Positions 24,653 to 33,975 of a stretch of 58,805 nucleotides of DNA are shown here, one piece after another (position 1 is the stretch's first letter; the number at the start of each line of letters is the position of its first letter). The DNA lies in contig JAHHHR010000048.1 in NCBI GenBank assembly GCA_019359245.1, forward strand, positions 1 through 58,805, given 5' to 3'. The notes below the pieces were generated by a model, which was not told the origin of the DNA, ran no database searches, and worked only from the letters and a program-made list of their open reading frames with translations. This DNA comes from Nostoc desertorum CM1-VF14 (GTDB lineage Bacteria; Cyanobacteriota; Cyanobacteriia; Cyanobacteriales; Nostocaceae). A program made the translations under genes and the position numbers.

Positions 24653-26161
24653 ATGCCTTTTCCTAGATCCAGTGGTATTTTGCTGCATCCTACTTCCTTT
24701 CCTAGTCGATTTGGCGTTGGAGATTTAGGCTTAGAAGCCTATCGCTTCATCGATTTTCTGAAAGATACCCATCAACAATATTGGCAAGTTTTACCTTTGG
24801 GTCCCACTGGATACGGTAATTCCCCCTATATGTGCTACTCGGCAATGGCAGGAAATCCCCTGCTGATTAGCCCAGAAAAACTGCGAGATGAGGGTTTGCT
24901 ATCTGAAGAAGACTTTGCTAATTTACCAGGATTTCCGGTAGAAAAGGTAGATTTCGACCAGGTTGTGCCGATTAAGATTGGGCTGCTAAAAAAAGCCTGT
25001 GAAAACTTTAAAGTGAATGCTACGGACATCCAAAAAAACGAGTTTGCTGGTTTTTGTGACAGTAAAGCCTATTGGCTAGATAATTACGCCTTATTTATGG
25101 CGTTGAAAGATGCCCACGAGAATGCAAGCTGGCATACATGGGAACCAGAATTTGTCAAGCGTAAACCCGAAGCATTAGCTGAAGTCCAAGATCGGCTCAA
25201 TGGAGATATTTTTTATTACAAGTTCGTCCAATTTGAGTTTTTCCGGCAGTGGTCAGAACTGAAAAGCTATGCCAATATGCGCGGTATAGATATTATTGGC
25301 GATATCCCCATCTACGTATCTCACGATAGTGCTGACGTGTGGGCACATCCCGACATCTTTTGCTTAGACGAAGAGACAGGAGTTGCTGCCCAAATGGCAG
25401 GAGTTCCACCAGATTACTTCAGCTCCACCGGTCAATTGTGGGGCAACCCGGTTTATAACTGGGAGGAATTACAAAAACAAGACTTTAAATGGTGGGTACA
25501 GCGCTTTGAGGCAATGCTGGATTATGTAGATATAATTCGCATTGACCACTTCCGGGGCTTCGAGGCTTATTGGTCAGTAGCTAAAGGCGAAGAAACTGCC
25601 ATGAATGGCAAATGGGTGGAAGCACCTGGAGATGCTTTTTTTGAAGCGATCAAACAGAAGTTGGGTAAGCTACCTGTCTTAGCAGAAGATTTGGGAGTAA
25701 TTACACCAGAGGTAGAAGCACTGCGAGACAAGTATGAATTTCCTGGGATGAAGGTTTTGCAGTTTGCCTTTGGTTCTGATCCCGGTAATCCATTTTTACC
25801 ATTTAATTACCCGCGAAATGCTGTAGTTTATACCGGGACTCACGATAACGACACAACTGTAGGCTGGTTTAATTCAGCTAGCGACTACGAAAAGCAAAAT
25901 CTGTTGCTTTATTTAGGTTGTATTAGTCCTGAAGGCATCCACTGGGATTTAATTCGTCTAGCTTTGAGTTCTATAGCCAACCAAGCAATTATTCCCTTGC
26001 AAGATATTTTGGGATTAGGAAATGAAGCGCGGATGAATTTTCCTAGTATTGCTGAGGGTAACTGGGGGTGGCGCTATCAAGCAGAAGGGTTGACACAAGA
26101 ATTAGGCGATCGCTTAAAAGTTCTTACCAGACTAAATGGACGCGCCCCGCAAGGACAGTGA
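24653..26161 (+). CDS. malQ: 4-alpha-glucanotransferase (amylomaltase, GH77)
   Basis: The 502-residue enzyme transfers maltooligosyl chains in glycogen metabolism. GH77 landmarks are visible: SSGILLHPTSFPSRFGVGDLG, QVLPLGPTGYGNSPY, the nucleophile region IIRIDHFRGFEAYW, acid/base region LPVLAEDLGVIT, THDNDTTVGWF, and the C-terminal ALSSIANQAIIPLQDILGLG with R/MNFPS. The ATG at 24653 (MPFPRSSG) is chosen over an in-frame TTG 6 bp upstream. It is monocistronic; convergent with the RodZ-like gene, with a hairpin-forming repeat between the stops. Confidence 0.97.
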   Translation: MPFPRSSGILLHPTSFPSRFGVGDLGLEAYRFIDFLKDTHQQYWQVLPLGPTGYGNSPYMCYSAMAGNPLLISPEKLRDEGLLSEEDFANLPGFPVEKVDFDQVVPIKIGLLKKACENFKVNATDIQKNEFAGFCDSKAYWLDNYALFMALKDAHENASWHTWEPEFVKRKPEALAEVQDRLNGDIFYYKFVQFEFFRQWSELKSYANMRGIDIIGDIPIYVSHDSADVWAHPDIFCLDEETGVAAQMAGVPPDYFSSTGQLWGNPVYNWEELQKQDFKWWVQRFEAMLDYVDIIRIDHFRGFEAYWSVAKGEETAMNGKWVEAPGDAFFEAIKQKLGKLPVLAEDLGVITPEVEALRDKYEFPGMKVLQFAFGSDPGNPFLPFNYPRNAVVYTGTHDNDTTVGWFNSASDYEKQNLLLYLGCISPEGIHWDLIRLALSSIANQAIIPLQDILGLGNEARMNFPSIAEGNWGWRYQAEGLTQELGDRLKVLTRLNGRAPQGQ

Positions 26162-26170
26162 GGAGCGGGA

Positions 26171-26247
26171 GAGGCAGGGAGCAGGGAGCAAAGGGGAGAA
26201 AAATTACCTCCTTCCCCTCCGCTCCCTGCTCCCTACCCCTCTGCCTC
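26171..26247. terminator. STRR inverted repeat, likely bidirectional terminator
   Basis: AGGGAGCAGGGAGC (26176-26189) pairs perfectly with GCTCCCTGCTCCCT (26221-26234), and outer GAGGCAG/CTGCCTC can add pairs after a bulge. It lies between the converging malQ and RodZ-like genes. There is no clean T-run, so the terminator role comes from placement. Confidence 0.5.
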
Positions 26248-26261
26248 TTGTGCCCCATATT

Positions 26262-27074
26262 TCAAAACTTGGGTTTTGCCGCAATCCTAACTTCTTCCTC
26301 TTTCCCTGGCTCTCCCATTTCCTTGGCTTTTTCCTGATTGACGCTCATTAAAACACCACCAGCATTATCAGTTTTCACTGTGAGTTGCTCTTGAGCTTTC
26401 CAAATTCGGTGAGTTCCCTCCGGGAGAGTACCCTCAAACTCGGTTTTGCCATCGGCTACTACGCGAATCCAAGATGAAGCTTTTAAAGTGACACCAATCT
26501 GTACAACCTGTCCCTGTTGTTCGCCGCTAAGGGTGTCGCTGACAGGTTGAACTTTTAATGAATCTTTTTGTTGGGCTACTTCTGGTTTAACACCGGACTT
26601 ATGTTTTATGTATGGCTGATTTTGGCTATTACTTGCTTGTAGTACCGCACTATTTAATAACTGAGATAAGCCATTTACAGAGCATACGATTAGCAATATG
26701 TAAAGAAAATAAAGGTGAATCGGACGTAGTTGATCAAGGGGTGAAGTATTCCCCATGCCTTGACGGTTCACTTGTGCAGAACTGATTGGAAAAGTGCCAG
26801 AAAATTCTACTCCATTCAAGCCTAGTGCATCGGCAAATTGCCTAATTAAACCCTGTATATAGACTGGCTCCGGTAGATCGTTTAAATTACCTTCTTCGAT
26901 CGCCTGCAATAATCGCTGGGGAATCCTAGTTAATGCAACCATTTGCTCTAGAGATAGACCCTGTTCTTGACGCAATGCCCAAAGTTGAGCGCCCAATTCT
27001 GCCAATTTTTCGGCTCGTTGTTGCTCTAATGAAAGTGATGGCTGGTGATTATTCTTCTTTCTTAGCCATTTCAT
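26262..27074 (-). CDS. RodZ-like helix-turn-helix membrane protein
   Basis: The 270-residue protein has a cytoplasmic RodZ-type HTH_25 domain (about 20-90: LGAQLWALRQEQGLSLEQMVALTRIPQRLLQAIEEGNLNDLPEPVYIQGLIRQFADALGL). One membrane helix follows (about 120-140: LYFLYILLIVCSVNG), then a periplasmic linker and a beta-rich C-terminal DUF4115-type domain (about 185-250: VGVTLKASSWIRVVADGKTEFEGTLPEGTHRIW). RodZ links MreB to the wall-elongation machinery, but this homologue may serve another role. The ATG at 27074 has AGGAG upstream; the GTG at 27086 overlaps that site. It follows the pseudouridine synthase by 29 bp, so the two form an operon. Confidence 0.88.
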   Translation of the reverse strand: MKWLRKKNNHQPSLSLEQQRAEKLAELGAQLWALRQEQGLSLEQMVALTRIPQRLLQAIEEGNLNDLPEPVYIQGLIRQFADALGLNGVEFSGTFPISSAQVNRQGMGNTSPLDQLRPIHLYFLYILLIVCSVNGLSQLLNSAVLQASNSQNQPYIKHKSGVKPEVAQQKDSLKVQPVSDTLSGEQQGQVVQIGVTLKASSWIRVVADGKTEFEGTLPEGTHRIWKAQEQLTVKTDNAGGVLMSVNQEKAKEMGEPGKEEEVRIAAKPKF

Positions 27075-27103
27075 GCCTACTGACACTCCTTAACTCCACT
27101 GAA

Positions 27104-27862
27104 TCAATAATTAGGTTGCGTTATCTGCTCTTGCAAAAAGCGAATCTCATGATCTTTGAGGTAACGATATTTACCCTCTTCCAAAAAAGGTTCTTTTGGA
27201 GTTTGTAATTGAATTGAACCGATAGCAGTCCGATGCAGCTTGATTACTGGGTATCCTAACTGTTGAGCTATCCGGCGAATTTGGCGATTTCTTCCCTCCT
27301 GCAACACTATTTCTAAAAAGCTTTGCTCGGCACGATGTTCTATTAGCTGTACCTTAGCGGCCCTGGTTTTTCTACCGTCCAACATCACACCCTGACGCCA
27401 CATTTGCAGTACTGATTCTGAAGGGTGTCCTTCTACCAAAACACGATATGTCTTGGAAATACTGTGACGGGGATGGGTTAGTCCAAATGTCAGATTTCCA
27501 TCATTGGTCAGGATTAATGCTCCTGTAGAGTCTGCATCTAAACGCCCAACTGGGTGAATACCTGAACCCTCCCGTAATTGTTTCGGTAGTAGATCCAGGA
27601 CTGTTGGTCTGCGGTGAGGGTCGTAGCAAGTCGAAACCACACCTGCTGGTTTGTGTAGCAATAAATATATTAAAGCCGGACGTTGCTTTTTAGATACAGG
27701 CTTACCATCAATTGCGATCGCATCTTTTTGGGGATCAACCTTTTGACCTAAATGTGCCAATACCCCATTGATTTGCACCCGTGAGTGCCTAATCATTTCT
27801 TCGGCTTCACGGCGTGAAGCGATACCCCATTGAGCAAGAATTTTTTGTAATCGTTCCTCCAT
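27104..27862 (-). CDS. pseudouridine synthase, RsuA/RluB family
   Basis: The 252-residue enzyme has an N-terminal S4 domain (ERLQKILAQWGIASRREAEEMIRHSRVQINGVLAHLGQKVDP) and a catalytic domain containing HPVGRLDADSTGALILTNDG, with the catalytic Asp in RLDADS. The basic loop LQEGRNRQIRRIAQQLGYPVIKLHR is also present. It isomerises uridine in rRNA; RluB-type (23S) or RsuA-type (16S) specificity cannot be separated here, although the length and motifs fit RluB. It is transcribed ahead of the RodZ-like gene. Confidence 0.94.
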   Translation of the reverse strand: MEERLQKILAQWGIASRREAEEMIRHSRVQINGVLAHLGQKVDPQKDAIAIDGKPVSKKQRPALIYLLLHKPAGVVSTCYDPHRRPTVLDLLPKQLREGSGIHPVGRLDADSTGALILTNDGNLTFGLTHPRHSISKTYRVLVEGHPSESVLQMWRQGVMLDGRKTRAAKVQLIEHRAEQSFLEIVLQEGRNRQIRRIAQQLGYPVIKLHRTAIGSIQLQTPKEPFLEEGKYRYLKDHEIRFLQEQITQPNY

Positions 27863-28017
27863 CTGGAATTACTTATTTACTGTTAACAATTAAATGATAT
27901 TTGCATTTTGTAGCGAGTAGGCATAAATGTTACATTTAAGACTCATTTAATTCATCAATAGAAGGCAGGAGGCAGTGACCCTCTGCCACCTTCAATACTC
28001 ATAAACAAATTCGTTAG

Positions 28018-28731
28018 ATGCCAGAGCAAAATCCCCAAACCACAAATGCAAATAAAATCCGCATAATTACGCAGGTACTCACAACAGCCCTAAAGCTCTG
28101 GCTGAGAGCGCAAGTAAGCCAAATATCTGAATTAGAAGTCGAGATTAAAGCGAGCGATCGCCAAATTCTTTTTGGCCGTATCCCGTCGGTATCTATTTTG
28201 GCTACTCATGCAGTTTATCAAGGTCTCTTGATTACAAAAATTCAATTAATTGCAGAAAATATTCGCATAAACATTGGCTCGGTACTCAGGGGTAAACCCT
28301 TAAGACTGTTAGAAACAGTACCAGTGGTTGGCAATTTGATCGTAGATGAGAAGGATCTTAATGCCTCTCTCTCATCTGACTTATTATCTAATGCTTTGAG
28401 CGATTTGCTGATTAAGGTTTTACCAACATATTGCCCAAATTCACAACCAATTAATTGGCAAGAAATTATCCTTGATTACAATCAAATTATACTGCGAGGT
28501 ATGAGAGTAACCAATAATGAAACAACTCCTTTGGAGATTTGTCTAAGCTTACACTTACTCAGTGGGCATGAGTTACAAGTGGCACATATAAAAATCAAGC
28601 CCGCTCAGGAGAATATATTAGAGGACAATCATCAGTACAATCTGGATCTTGGCTCAGATGTCGATATTCAAGAACTAACGCTGATCCCAGGTAAGTTAGT
28701 GTGTCGTGGGCGGATTAACGTTAATCCTTAA
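28018..28731 (+). CDS. DUF2993 (LmeA-like) protein
   Basis: This 237-residue protein matches DUF2993. Its N-terminus is LKLWLRAQVSQISELEVEIKASDRQILFGRIPSVSILATHAVYQGLLITKIQLIAENI, with the QILxGxIPxVxxxAxxxVYQGL pattern. Its C-terminus is ELTLIPGKLVCRGRINVNP. No signal peptide is apparent, unlike actinobacterial LmeA. The exact role is unknown; family members are thought to bind lipids. It is convergent with the DUF456 gene, 29 bp between stops. No clear Shine-Dalgarno was found. Confidence 0.85.
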   Translation: MPEQNPQTTNANKIRIITQVLTTALKLWLRAQVSQISELEVEIKASDRQILFGRIPSVSILATHAVYQGLLITKIQLIAENIRINIGSVLRGKPLRLLETVPVVGNLIVDEKDLNASLSSDLLSNALSDLLIKVLPTYCPNSQPINWQEIILDYNQIILRGMRVTNNETTPLEICLSLHLLSGHELQVAHIKIKPAQENILEDNHQYNLDLGSDVDIQELTLIPGKLVCRGRINVNP

Positions 28732-28760
28732 ATGATGACAAATCAAAAATTCAGAAATTG

Positions 28761-29279
28761 CTAAGAGCCAAATACCTGTGGCCAAGTTGTCACAACGAAA
28801 ACTACAACTGCGGCGATCGCTAACAACCCTTGAATCAAATTTCCAACCAAAGAGCCGACTACAATTCCTATACCCGCCTTAACCGCCAACCTAAATTCAC
28901 GTCGGTAAAGATACTCACCAATAATTGCTCCCACAAGCGGGCCTAATAAAATTCCTAACAGTGGACCGCCAAAAGGCAAGGTTGGCAATAATCCCAAAAA
29001 GCCCACTACCAAACCGACAATTGCGCCAATTTGCCCCCACTTACTAGCTCCAGCTTGTTTTGCTCCCACATAGCTAGCTAAAAAATCTACTGCTACACTG
29101 AGCAGTAAAACTATAATTGTCACGATTAATGGAATCTTGATAGCTGCAAAAGAACTACTAACAATTCCCCAGGCGATAATTGCAATTAAAATTAAGCTGC
29201 TACCAGGAATAGCTGGAACTACAGCACCGATGATACCCACAAACATTACAGCAAGTAATAGCCAATAAATAATTTGCAT
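28761..29279 (-). CDS. DUF456 membrane protein
   Basis: This 172-residue, almost fully hydrophobic protein has about five membrane segments and Gly-rich turns. The typical DUF456 motifs are present: VVPAIPGSSLILIAIIAWG, DFLASYVGAKQAGASKWGQIGAIVGLVVGFLGLLPTLPFGGPLLGILLGPLVGAIIGEYL. Transport or membrane-organising roles are unproven. It is monocistronic. Confidence 0.88.
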   Translation of the reverse strand: MQIIYWLLLAVMFVGIIGAVVPAIPGSSLILIAIIAWGIVSSSFAAIKIPLIVTIIVLLLSVAVDFLASYVGAKQAGASKWGQIGAIVGLVVGFLGLLPTLPFGGPLLGILLGPLVGAIIGEYLYRREFRLAVKAGIGIVVGSLVGNLIQGLLAIAAVVVFVVTTWPQVFGS

Positions 29280-29761
29280 AGATAGAATTGTAAATTTCTA
29301 AATTTCCGAGTCAGTTAGTAGTATAGATTCACATCTGTGCATAAGTGTCAACTGCCCTTAAGCTGACATTAATAACATCTGTGCGTCCCTATTGCATATT
29401 GTATCTGGGCGAGAAGACGACAAATACTTAGATTTGAAGCTGAATCAAATATGATTTTCTAGTTCAATCTGGTAAAATCTCTCTGCGATCGCTCTTGGCT
29501 CGTCTTGGTAATTGTGGGGACTAATTCAAAAAAATGAACAGCAAGCGCCTTAATTGCAGTTTGTTTATTGCCAAAACCCCAACCATAGGCGTAATGAAAA
29601 CACAAGCCATTCATACTGATACCAATTTTAAAAATGATTGCGACGAATCGATCGCCAAAAAGAAAGCTTATTGATTAACTATTTCACAATCAAAAATCTA
29701 AAATTCAAAATCGTATGAGTAACTGAACTTCCCAAACACTCCAAGATAAAGCTCAAAACCC
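29280..29761. other. divergent intergenic region, nothing recognised
   Basis: These 482 bp lie between the DUF456 start (-) and the M48-like gene (+). They contain GCGATCGC near 29487 but no extended palindrome, repeat tract, terminator or RNA gene that I could identify. Promoters for both neighbours are expected. Confidence 0.45.
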
Positions 29762-30676
29762 ATGACGAGAAAAATTTTAACTGGATTAAATTCAGCAGCC
29801 TACGAACACCCTTTTGATCGCAAAGCCTTAGCTTCTTTGCAAAATATGCCCGGCGTCTCCCTGCTACTCAAAAAAATTAATGAATACGGCATCGAGCGCC
29901 TACTCAGGCTGCAAAGCCTTGGTAGTGAAATCAGAATTTCATCCCGTAATTTTCCCCAATTGCATCAGGCATTTGTAGAAACCTGTCAAATTCTTGATGT
30001 TGCTCCACTCCCTGAATTGTATCTGTTTCGGGGTACAGGTCACATTGAAACCTACATTGTTGGTGTAGAAAAACCCGTTGTGGGTATAAATTTAGATGCA
30101 ATGGAGTGGCTTGGTGCAGATGAGTTGCTTTACGTTTTTGGACAGGAAATCGATCGCATCAAGAGTCAGCAGATGGTTTATCACCAAATGGCAATTGTCA
30201 TGCCAACTTTGAAAAATTTGTTAAACAGTACCACACTTGGGGTTGGTGGCTTGGTAGCTGGTGGTATGGAACGGGCTTTGTATAATTGGCGGATGATGGC
30301 TAGGTTCACTGCTGATCGGGCTGCAATGCTTGCTTGCCAGGATATTGATGTAGCAACCACTACACTGATGAAACTTGCAGGTTTGCCAGATGAGTACTTG
30401 ACTACTGCTGTGATCGAAGATTTCCTTGCCCAAGCCCGTGAGTTTGCATCCAATAACTTTGATAGTGCTGATCAGCTAACCAAAATATTAAGCTATACAG
30501 AACCCGGACTTTCTTGGGTGGTTATGCGAGCTGGTGAGTTATTGAAATGGGTTGATTCAGGAGAATATGAGAATGTAATCCAACAGAAAAACTTAGAGAC
30601 ACCGGAAGAAGCTCAAGAAAAAGAAGGAACAACTAAGGAAGAAAAAGAAGGGTGGAATTTTTTAACTTCTTGGTGA
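29762..30676 (+). CDS. M48-family peptidase homologue lacking zinc ligands
   Basis: The overall layout of this 304-residue protein matches cyanobacterial M48 metallopeptidases: LGSEIRISSRNFPQLHQAF, PLPELYLFRG, PVVGINLDAMEWLGADELLYVFGQE, LMKLAGLPDEYL. The expected HExxH is replaced by Q128-E-I-D-R132 (in FGQEIDRIKSQQ). The expected Glu before ADR is R181 (in ARFTADRAAML). All three metal ligands are therefore missing. The reading frame is intact, so it is a maintained non-enzymatic homologue rather than a pseudogene. A hydrophobic segment near 155-170 may attach it to membrane. The C-terminus is highly charged (TPEEAQEKEGTTKEEKEG). Chaperone-like or regulatory roles are guesses. Confidence 0.85.
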   Translation: MTRKILTGLNSAAYEHPFDRKALASLQNMPGVSLLLKKINEYGIERLLRLQSLGSEIRISSRNFPQLHQAFVETCQILDVAPLPELYLFRGTGHIETYIVGVEKPVVGINLDAMEWLGADELLYVFGQEIDRIKSQQMVYHQMAIVMPTLKNLLNSTTLGVGGLVAGGMERALYNWRMMARFTADRAAMLACQDIDVATTTLMKLAGLPDEYLTTAVIEDFLAQAREFASNNFDSADQLTKILSYTEPGLSWVVMRAGELLKWVDSGEYENVIQQKNLETPEEAQEKEGTTKEEKEGWNFLTSW

Positions 30677-30706
30677 CTGAACCTGACTTCTAAATTACCC
30701 AAAAAC

Positions 30707-31345
30707 CTAAGTATTAAGAGTAACAGCTAATTTATCAGCAATTCCAGCAATCCAGTTTTCATCTTGTTTGGTGTAACTGCGAGGAGCATTCGCGCCTAAA
30801 ATTAGCGCACCTTGGTTGCCAATAGGTTGACAAATTACACCTTGAGTATTTTCTGGCAAATAATCAAATTCAAGCCTCCCTGGATATATTTTTAGAGCAA
30901 CTAAATAAATCGGTTTTTGTTTTTCGAGTACCTGTTTTAAGATTACTCCTGGTACAACCTCAGATTTAGCACCCAAAATACCGCGACGCAACAAAACTTT
31001 ACCTTGATAAAAAACCACTAGCGATCGCGTTACTGTATTAGTCAACAATAAATGAGATGCCCAGGCTAGCTCTGTTTTCACAGCTTCAGGTAAATCTGCC
31101 GCTAGTACAAAACCTTCTTCTCCAACTAGTTCTACAGTATCAGGCGATCGCGGCTGAACTTGCTGCCAAATTAAACCAGTCAAAATTAACACTGCACTCA
31201 AAATCACACCCAGCACATCAACACGCGATTGAGATTGGGTTAATTCTGGTGTCAATAAACGGTTAATCAGCAAAAGTACAGCGCCTAACCCACCTACGAC
31301 AATGGGTAGACGCCGCAAAACTCGATTAGTATCAGGTTTGGTCAT
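30707..31345 (-). CDS. cytochrome b6f heme-cI assembly factor, CCB2/CCB4-like
   Basis: The 212-residue membrane protein has two N-terminal helices (about 12-28 and 44-60). A soluble GAF-like domain follows, with LAWASHLLLTNTVTRSLVVFYQGKVLLRRGIL and GVICQPIGNQGALILGANAPRSYTKQDENWIAGIADKLA. This matches proteins named 'cofactor assembly of complex C subunit B' (DUF2930), homologues of chloroplast CCB2/CCB4. Those proteins help attach heme cI covalently to cytochrome b6. It lies 90 bp downstream of rpaB on the same strand, across an STRR tract. Confidence 0.85.
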   Translation of the reverse strand: MTKPDTNRVLRRLPIVVGGLGAVLLLINRLLTPELTQSQSRVDVLGVILSAVLILTGLIWQQVQPRSPDTVELVGEEGFVLAADLPEAVKTELAWASHLLLTNTVTRSLVVFYQGKVLLRRGILGAKSEVVPGVILKQVLEKQKPIYLVALKIYPGRLEFDYLPENTQGVICQPIGNQGALILGANAPRSYTKQDENWIAGIADKLAVTLNT

Positions 31346-31420
31346 TAGTCATTAGTCATTAGTCATTGGGAATTGGGCATTGGACAATAATTAATAGTTC
31401 TTCTCCCCCTGCCCCCTGCC
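31346..31420. repeat. STRR tract (CATTAGT repeats)
   Basis: The heptamer CATTAGT repeats three times, followed by CATTGGGAATTGGG and CCCCCTGCCCC repeats. It fills most of the rpaB to CCB gap. Confidence 0.85.
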
Positions 31421-31435
31421 CCCTGCCTGATCTCC

Positions 31436-32173
31436 TCACTCCTCCCCTGGTTCAATAATTCGCTGGAAAAGATAACCAGTACCTCGTGCTGTAAGAATTA
31501 ATTCTGGGTTGCTAGGATCATCTTCTAACTTTGCCCGCAAACGAGATATATGCACATCCACAACGCGGGTATCAACATGACGTTCTGGTGTATAACCCCA
31601 AACCTCCTGCAAAATTTCCGAACGAGAAAAAGGTTCTCCAGAGCGACTAACTACCAACTCTAACAAGCTGAACTCCATACCAGTCAATCGAATCCGCTCA
31701 TCACCTTTGTAGACTTGTCGCTTATTCGTATCGATTTTAATGTTAGCGACATGGATTACCCCAGAACTGGGAATGCCAGATCCACCGGTTTTGTCTACCC
31801 GCCGCAACACCGAGCGAATTCGAGCTTCTAGCTCTTTCGGGGAAAATGGTTTAACTACATAGTCATCAGCACCCAATTCTAGACCGGTGATGCGATCGGC
31901 TACATCCCCCAAGGCTGTTAGCATAATAATGGGGACATCTGATTCTTTTCGTAATTCTTGACATACACCATAGCCGTCTAGCTTTGGCATCATTACATCC
32001 AAAACTACCAGGTCAGGATCAGTTTTACGAAAAATATCTAAAGCTTCTTCCCCGTCGCCAGCAGTAACTACATCGTAGCCAATCATGGAAAGGCGCGTTT
32101 CCAAAATCCGGCGAATGCTGGCTTCGTCGTCTACCACCAAGATTTTTTCTTTATGGCTTTCCAAGTTTTTCAA
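31436..32173 (-). CDS. rpaB: OmpR-type response regulator RpaB
   Basis: The 245-residue protein has an N-terminal receiver domain (KILVVDDEASIRRIL; phospho-acceptor D59 in VVLDVMMPKLDG; Lys in DDYVVKPFSPKELEARI) and a C-terminal winged-helix DNA-binding domain (RLTGMEFSLLELVVSRSGEPFSRSEILQEVWGY; RVVDVHISRLRAKLEDD; ARGTGYLFQRI). The sequence matches RpaB (ycf27). RpaB is an essential cyanobacterial regulator that binds HLR1 elements and controls high-light and photosystem genes, working with the kinase Hik33/NblS. The kinase gene is not in this window. It is divergent from radA, 161 bp apart. Confidence 0.93.
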   Translation of the reverse strand: MKNLESHKEKILVVDDEASIRRILETRLSMIGYDVVTAGDGEEALDIFRKTDPDLVVLDVMMPKLDGYGVCQELRKESDVPIIMLTALGDVADRITGLELGADDYVVKPFSPKELEARIRSVLRRVDKTGGSGIPSSGVIHVANIKIDTNKRQVYKGDERIRLTGMEFSLLELVVSRSGEPFSRSEILQEVWGYTPERHVDTRVVDVHISRLRAKLEDDPSNPELILTARGTGYLFQRIIEPGEE

Positions 32174-32334
32174 TGCTCCTTCACTAAAAATTTACATGAT
32201 TAATTTTTAATACCATAATATTAAGATATCATTCCATCAATTCATTTGGAAAAAGCTCTAAATACTACTATTATTAGATTCTAGTTTTTTTCAAGAATTA
32301 AGTAAATATTAAGATTATTTAATAAGATTTAATA

Positions 32335-33876
32335 ATGGCAAAGCCAAAAACCTTTTACGTTTGTAACGAATGTGGAGCAGAATCGCCCCAGTGGTTTGGT
32401 AAGTGTCCTGCTTGCGGTACTTACAACTCTCTAGAAGAACAAATTTCTATTCAATCTTCAGTAGATGTACCCACCCGTGGGGGAGTGAGTAGTTGGCAAT
32501 CAACTTCAAGCAATGGTAAATCTCATGCTAAACCAGCTAAAGCACGCTCCTCGTTAACATTTGATCAAATTACCGATCGCCAAATCGCCCGATGGGAGTC
32601 TGGTTATGAGGAATTGGATCGGGTGCTTGGAGGTGGGGTTGTCCCAGGTTCTATGGTGCTGATTGGTGGTGATCCGGGTATTGGGAAATCAACTTTATTG
32701 TTGCAAGTATCAAATCAATTAGCACAGAAATATCGCATTCTTTACGTAACTGGTGAAGAATCGGGACAGCAGGTAAAATTACGAGCTTCTCGTTTGGGAG
32801 TATCAAAAAGCGTAAATCTGGTTAATGAGGAGAAAGTAAAAATAGTAGATACGACGGTAGTAGTAGATGCTACGCTTCCCATAGACCCTGACAGTATAGG
32901 AGCAGATTTATATGTACTGCCAGAAACAGATTTAGAAGAGATTTTACGGGAAATAGACTCTTTAAAGCCAAACGTGGCGGTGATTGATAGTATCCAAACG
33001 GTGTTTTTTCCGGCGCTGACTTCTGCACCAGGCTCAGTGGCTCAGGTACGGGAATGTACAGCAGCATTGATGAAAGTGGCGAAGCACGAAGATGTGACTA
33101 TGCTCATTGTGGGGCACGTTACCAAAGAAGGAGCGATCGCAGGGCCAAAAGTCTTAGAACATTTAGTGGATACGGTATTGTACTTTGAAGGCGATCGCTT
33201 TGCCTCCCATCGATTATTACGGACAGTGAAAAACCGTTTTGGCGCAACTCACGAAATCGGTATCTTTGAAATGGTGGCAGATGGGCTGCGAGAAGTCTCC
33301 AACCCCTCAGAGCTATTTTTGGGCAACCGTGACGATCCTGCTCCTGGCACTGCCATTGTCGTGGCTTGCGAAGGTACTCGCCCGATAGTTGTTGAGTTGC
33401 AAGCTCTTGTAAGCCCCACCAGTTACCCTTCGCCCCGTCGTGCTGGTACTGGCGTAGATTATAACCGCTTAGTGCAAATTCTCGCCGTTTTAGAAAAACG
33501 GGTGGGAATCCCCATGTCAAAATTAGATTCCTACGTTGCTTCTGCGGGTGGGTTGAATGTAGAAGAACCTGCGGTAGATTTAGGAATTGCGATCGCGATC
33601 GTTGCCAGTTTCCGCGATCGCATAGTTGATCCCGGTACAGTATTAATCGGTGAAGTTGGGTTAGGTGGACAAGTGCGATCAGTTTCCCAAATGGAACTGC
33701 GGTTAAAAGAAGCTGCTAAGTTGGGATTTAAAAGAGCGATCGTGCCAAAAGGGACAAAATTCCCAGACTTAAATATTGAAATATTGCCAGTATCTAAAGT
33801 AATAGATGCGATTATCGCCGCCATCCCCCATCAGGAACTGACAGCCGACGATTTAGAACCCGATGAAGATGAGTAA
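32335..33876 (+). CDS. radA: DNA repair protein RadA
   Basis: RadA (513 residues) is a RecA-like branch-migration ATPase in homologous recombination. It has an N-terminal C4 zinc finger (CNECGAESPQWFGKCPACG), Walker A GGDPGIGKST, Walker B region NVAVIDSIQTV, the RadA-specific KNRFG motif, and a C-terminal Lon-protease-like domain (RRAGTGVDYNRLVQILAVLEKRVGIP ... GEVGLGGQVRSV). It is longer than E. coli RadA (460), partly because of an insertion of about 25 residues after VSKSVNLVNEEK. No clear Shine-Dalgarno was noted. It is divergent from rpaB. Confidence 0.97.
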   Translation: MAKPKTFYVCNECGAESPQWFGKCPACGTYNSLEEQISIQSSVDVPTRGGVSSWQSTSSNGKSHAKPAKARSSLTFDQITDRQIARWESGYEELDRVLGGGVVPGSMVLIGGDPGIGKSTLLLQVSNQLAQKYRILYVTGEESGQQVKLRASRLGVSKSVNLVNEEKVKIVDTTVVVDATLPIDPDSIGADLYVLPETDLEEILREIDSLKPNVAVIDSIQTVFFPALTSAPGSVAQVRECTAALMKVAKHEDVTMLIVGHVTKEGAIAGPKVLEHLVDTVLYFEGDRFASHRLLRTVKNRFGATHEIGIFEMVADGLREVSNPSELFLGNRDDPAPGTAIVVACEGTRPIVVELQALVSPTSYPSPRRAGTGVDYNRLVQILAVLEKRVGIPMSKLDSYVASAGGLNVEEPAVDLGIAIAIVASFRDRIVDPGTVLIGEVGLGGQVRSVSQMELRLKEAAKLGFKRAIVPKGTKFPDLNIEILPVSKVIDAIIAAIPHQELTADDLEPDEDE

Positions 33877-33975
33877 CTCATAGCCCCTTTTTTTAAAGGC
33901 GGTTGGGGGATCTAAAACAGTCAAACATTAGGGTAAAATCCGCGACTTTAACACCACACCAAAGGACAACCCACG

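Noticed and set aside
32174..32334. possible RpaB-binding HLR1 element in the rpaB-radA promoter region
   Set aside because: TTTACATG occurs, but the second half-site at the required spacing is poor (TTTTTAAT), so autoregulation cannot be claimed.
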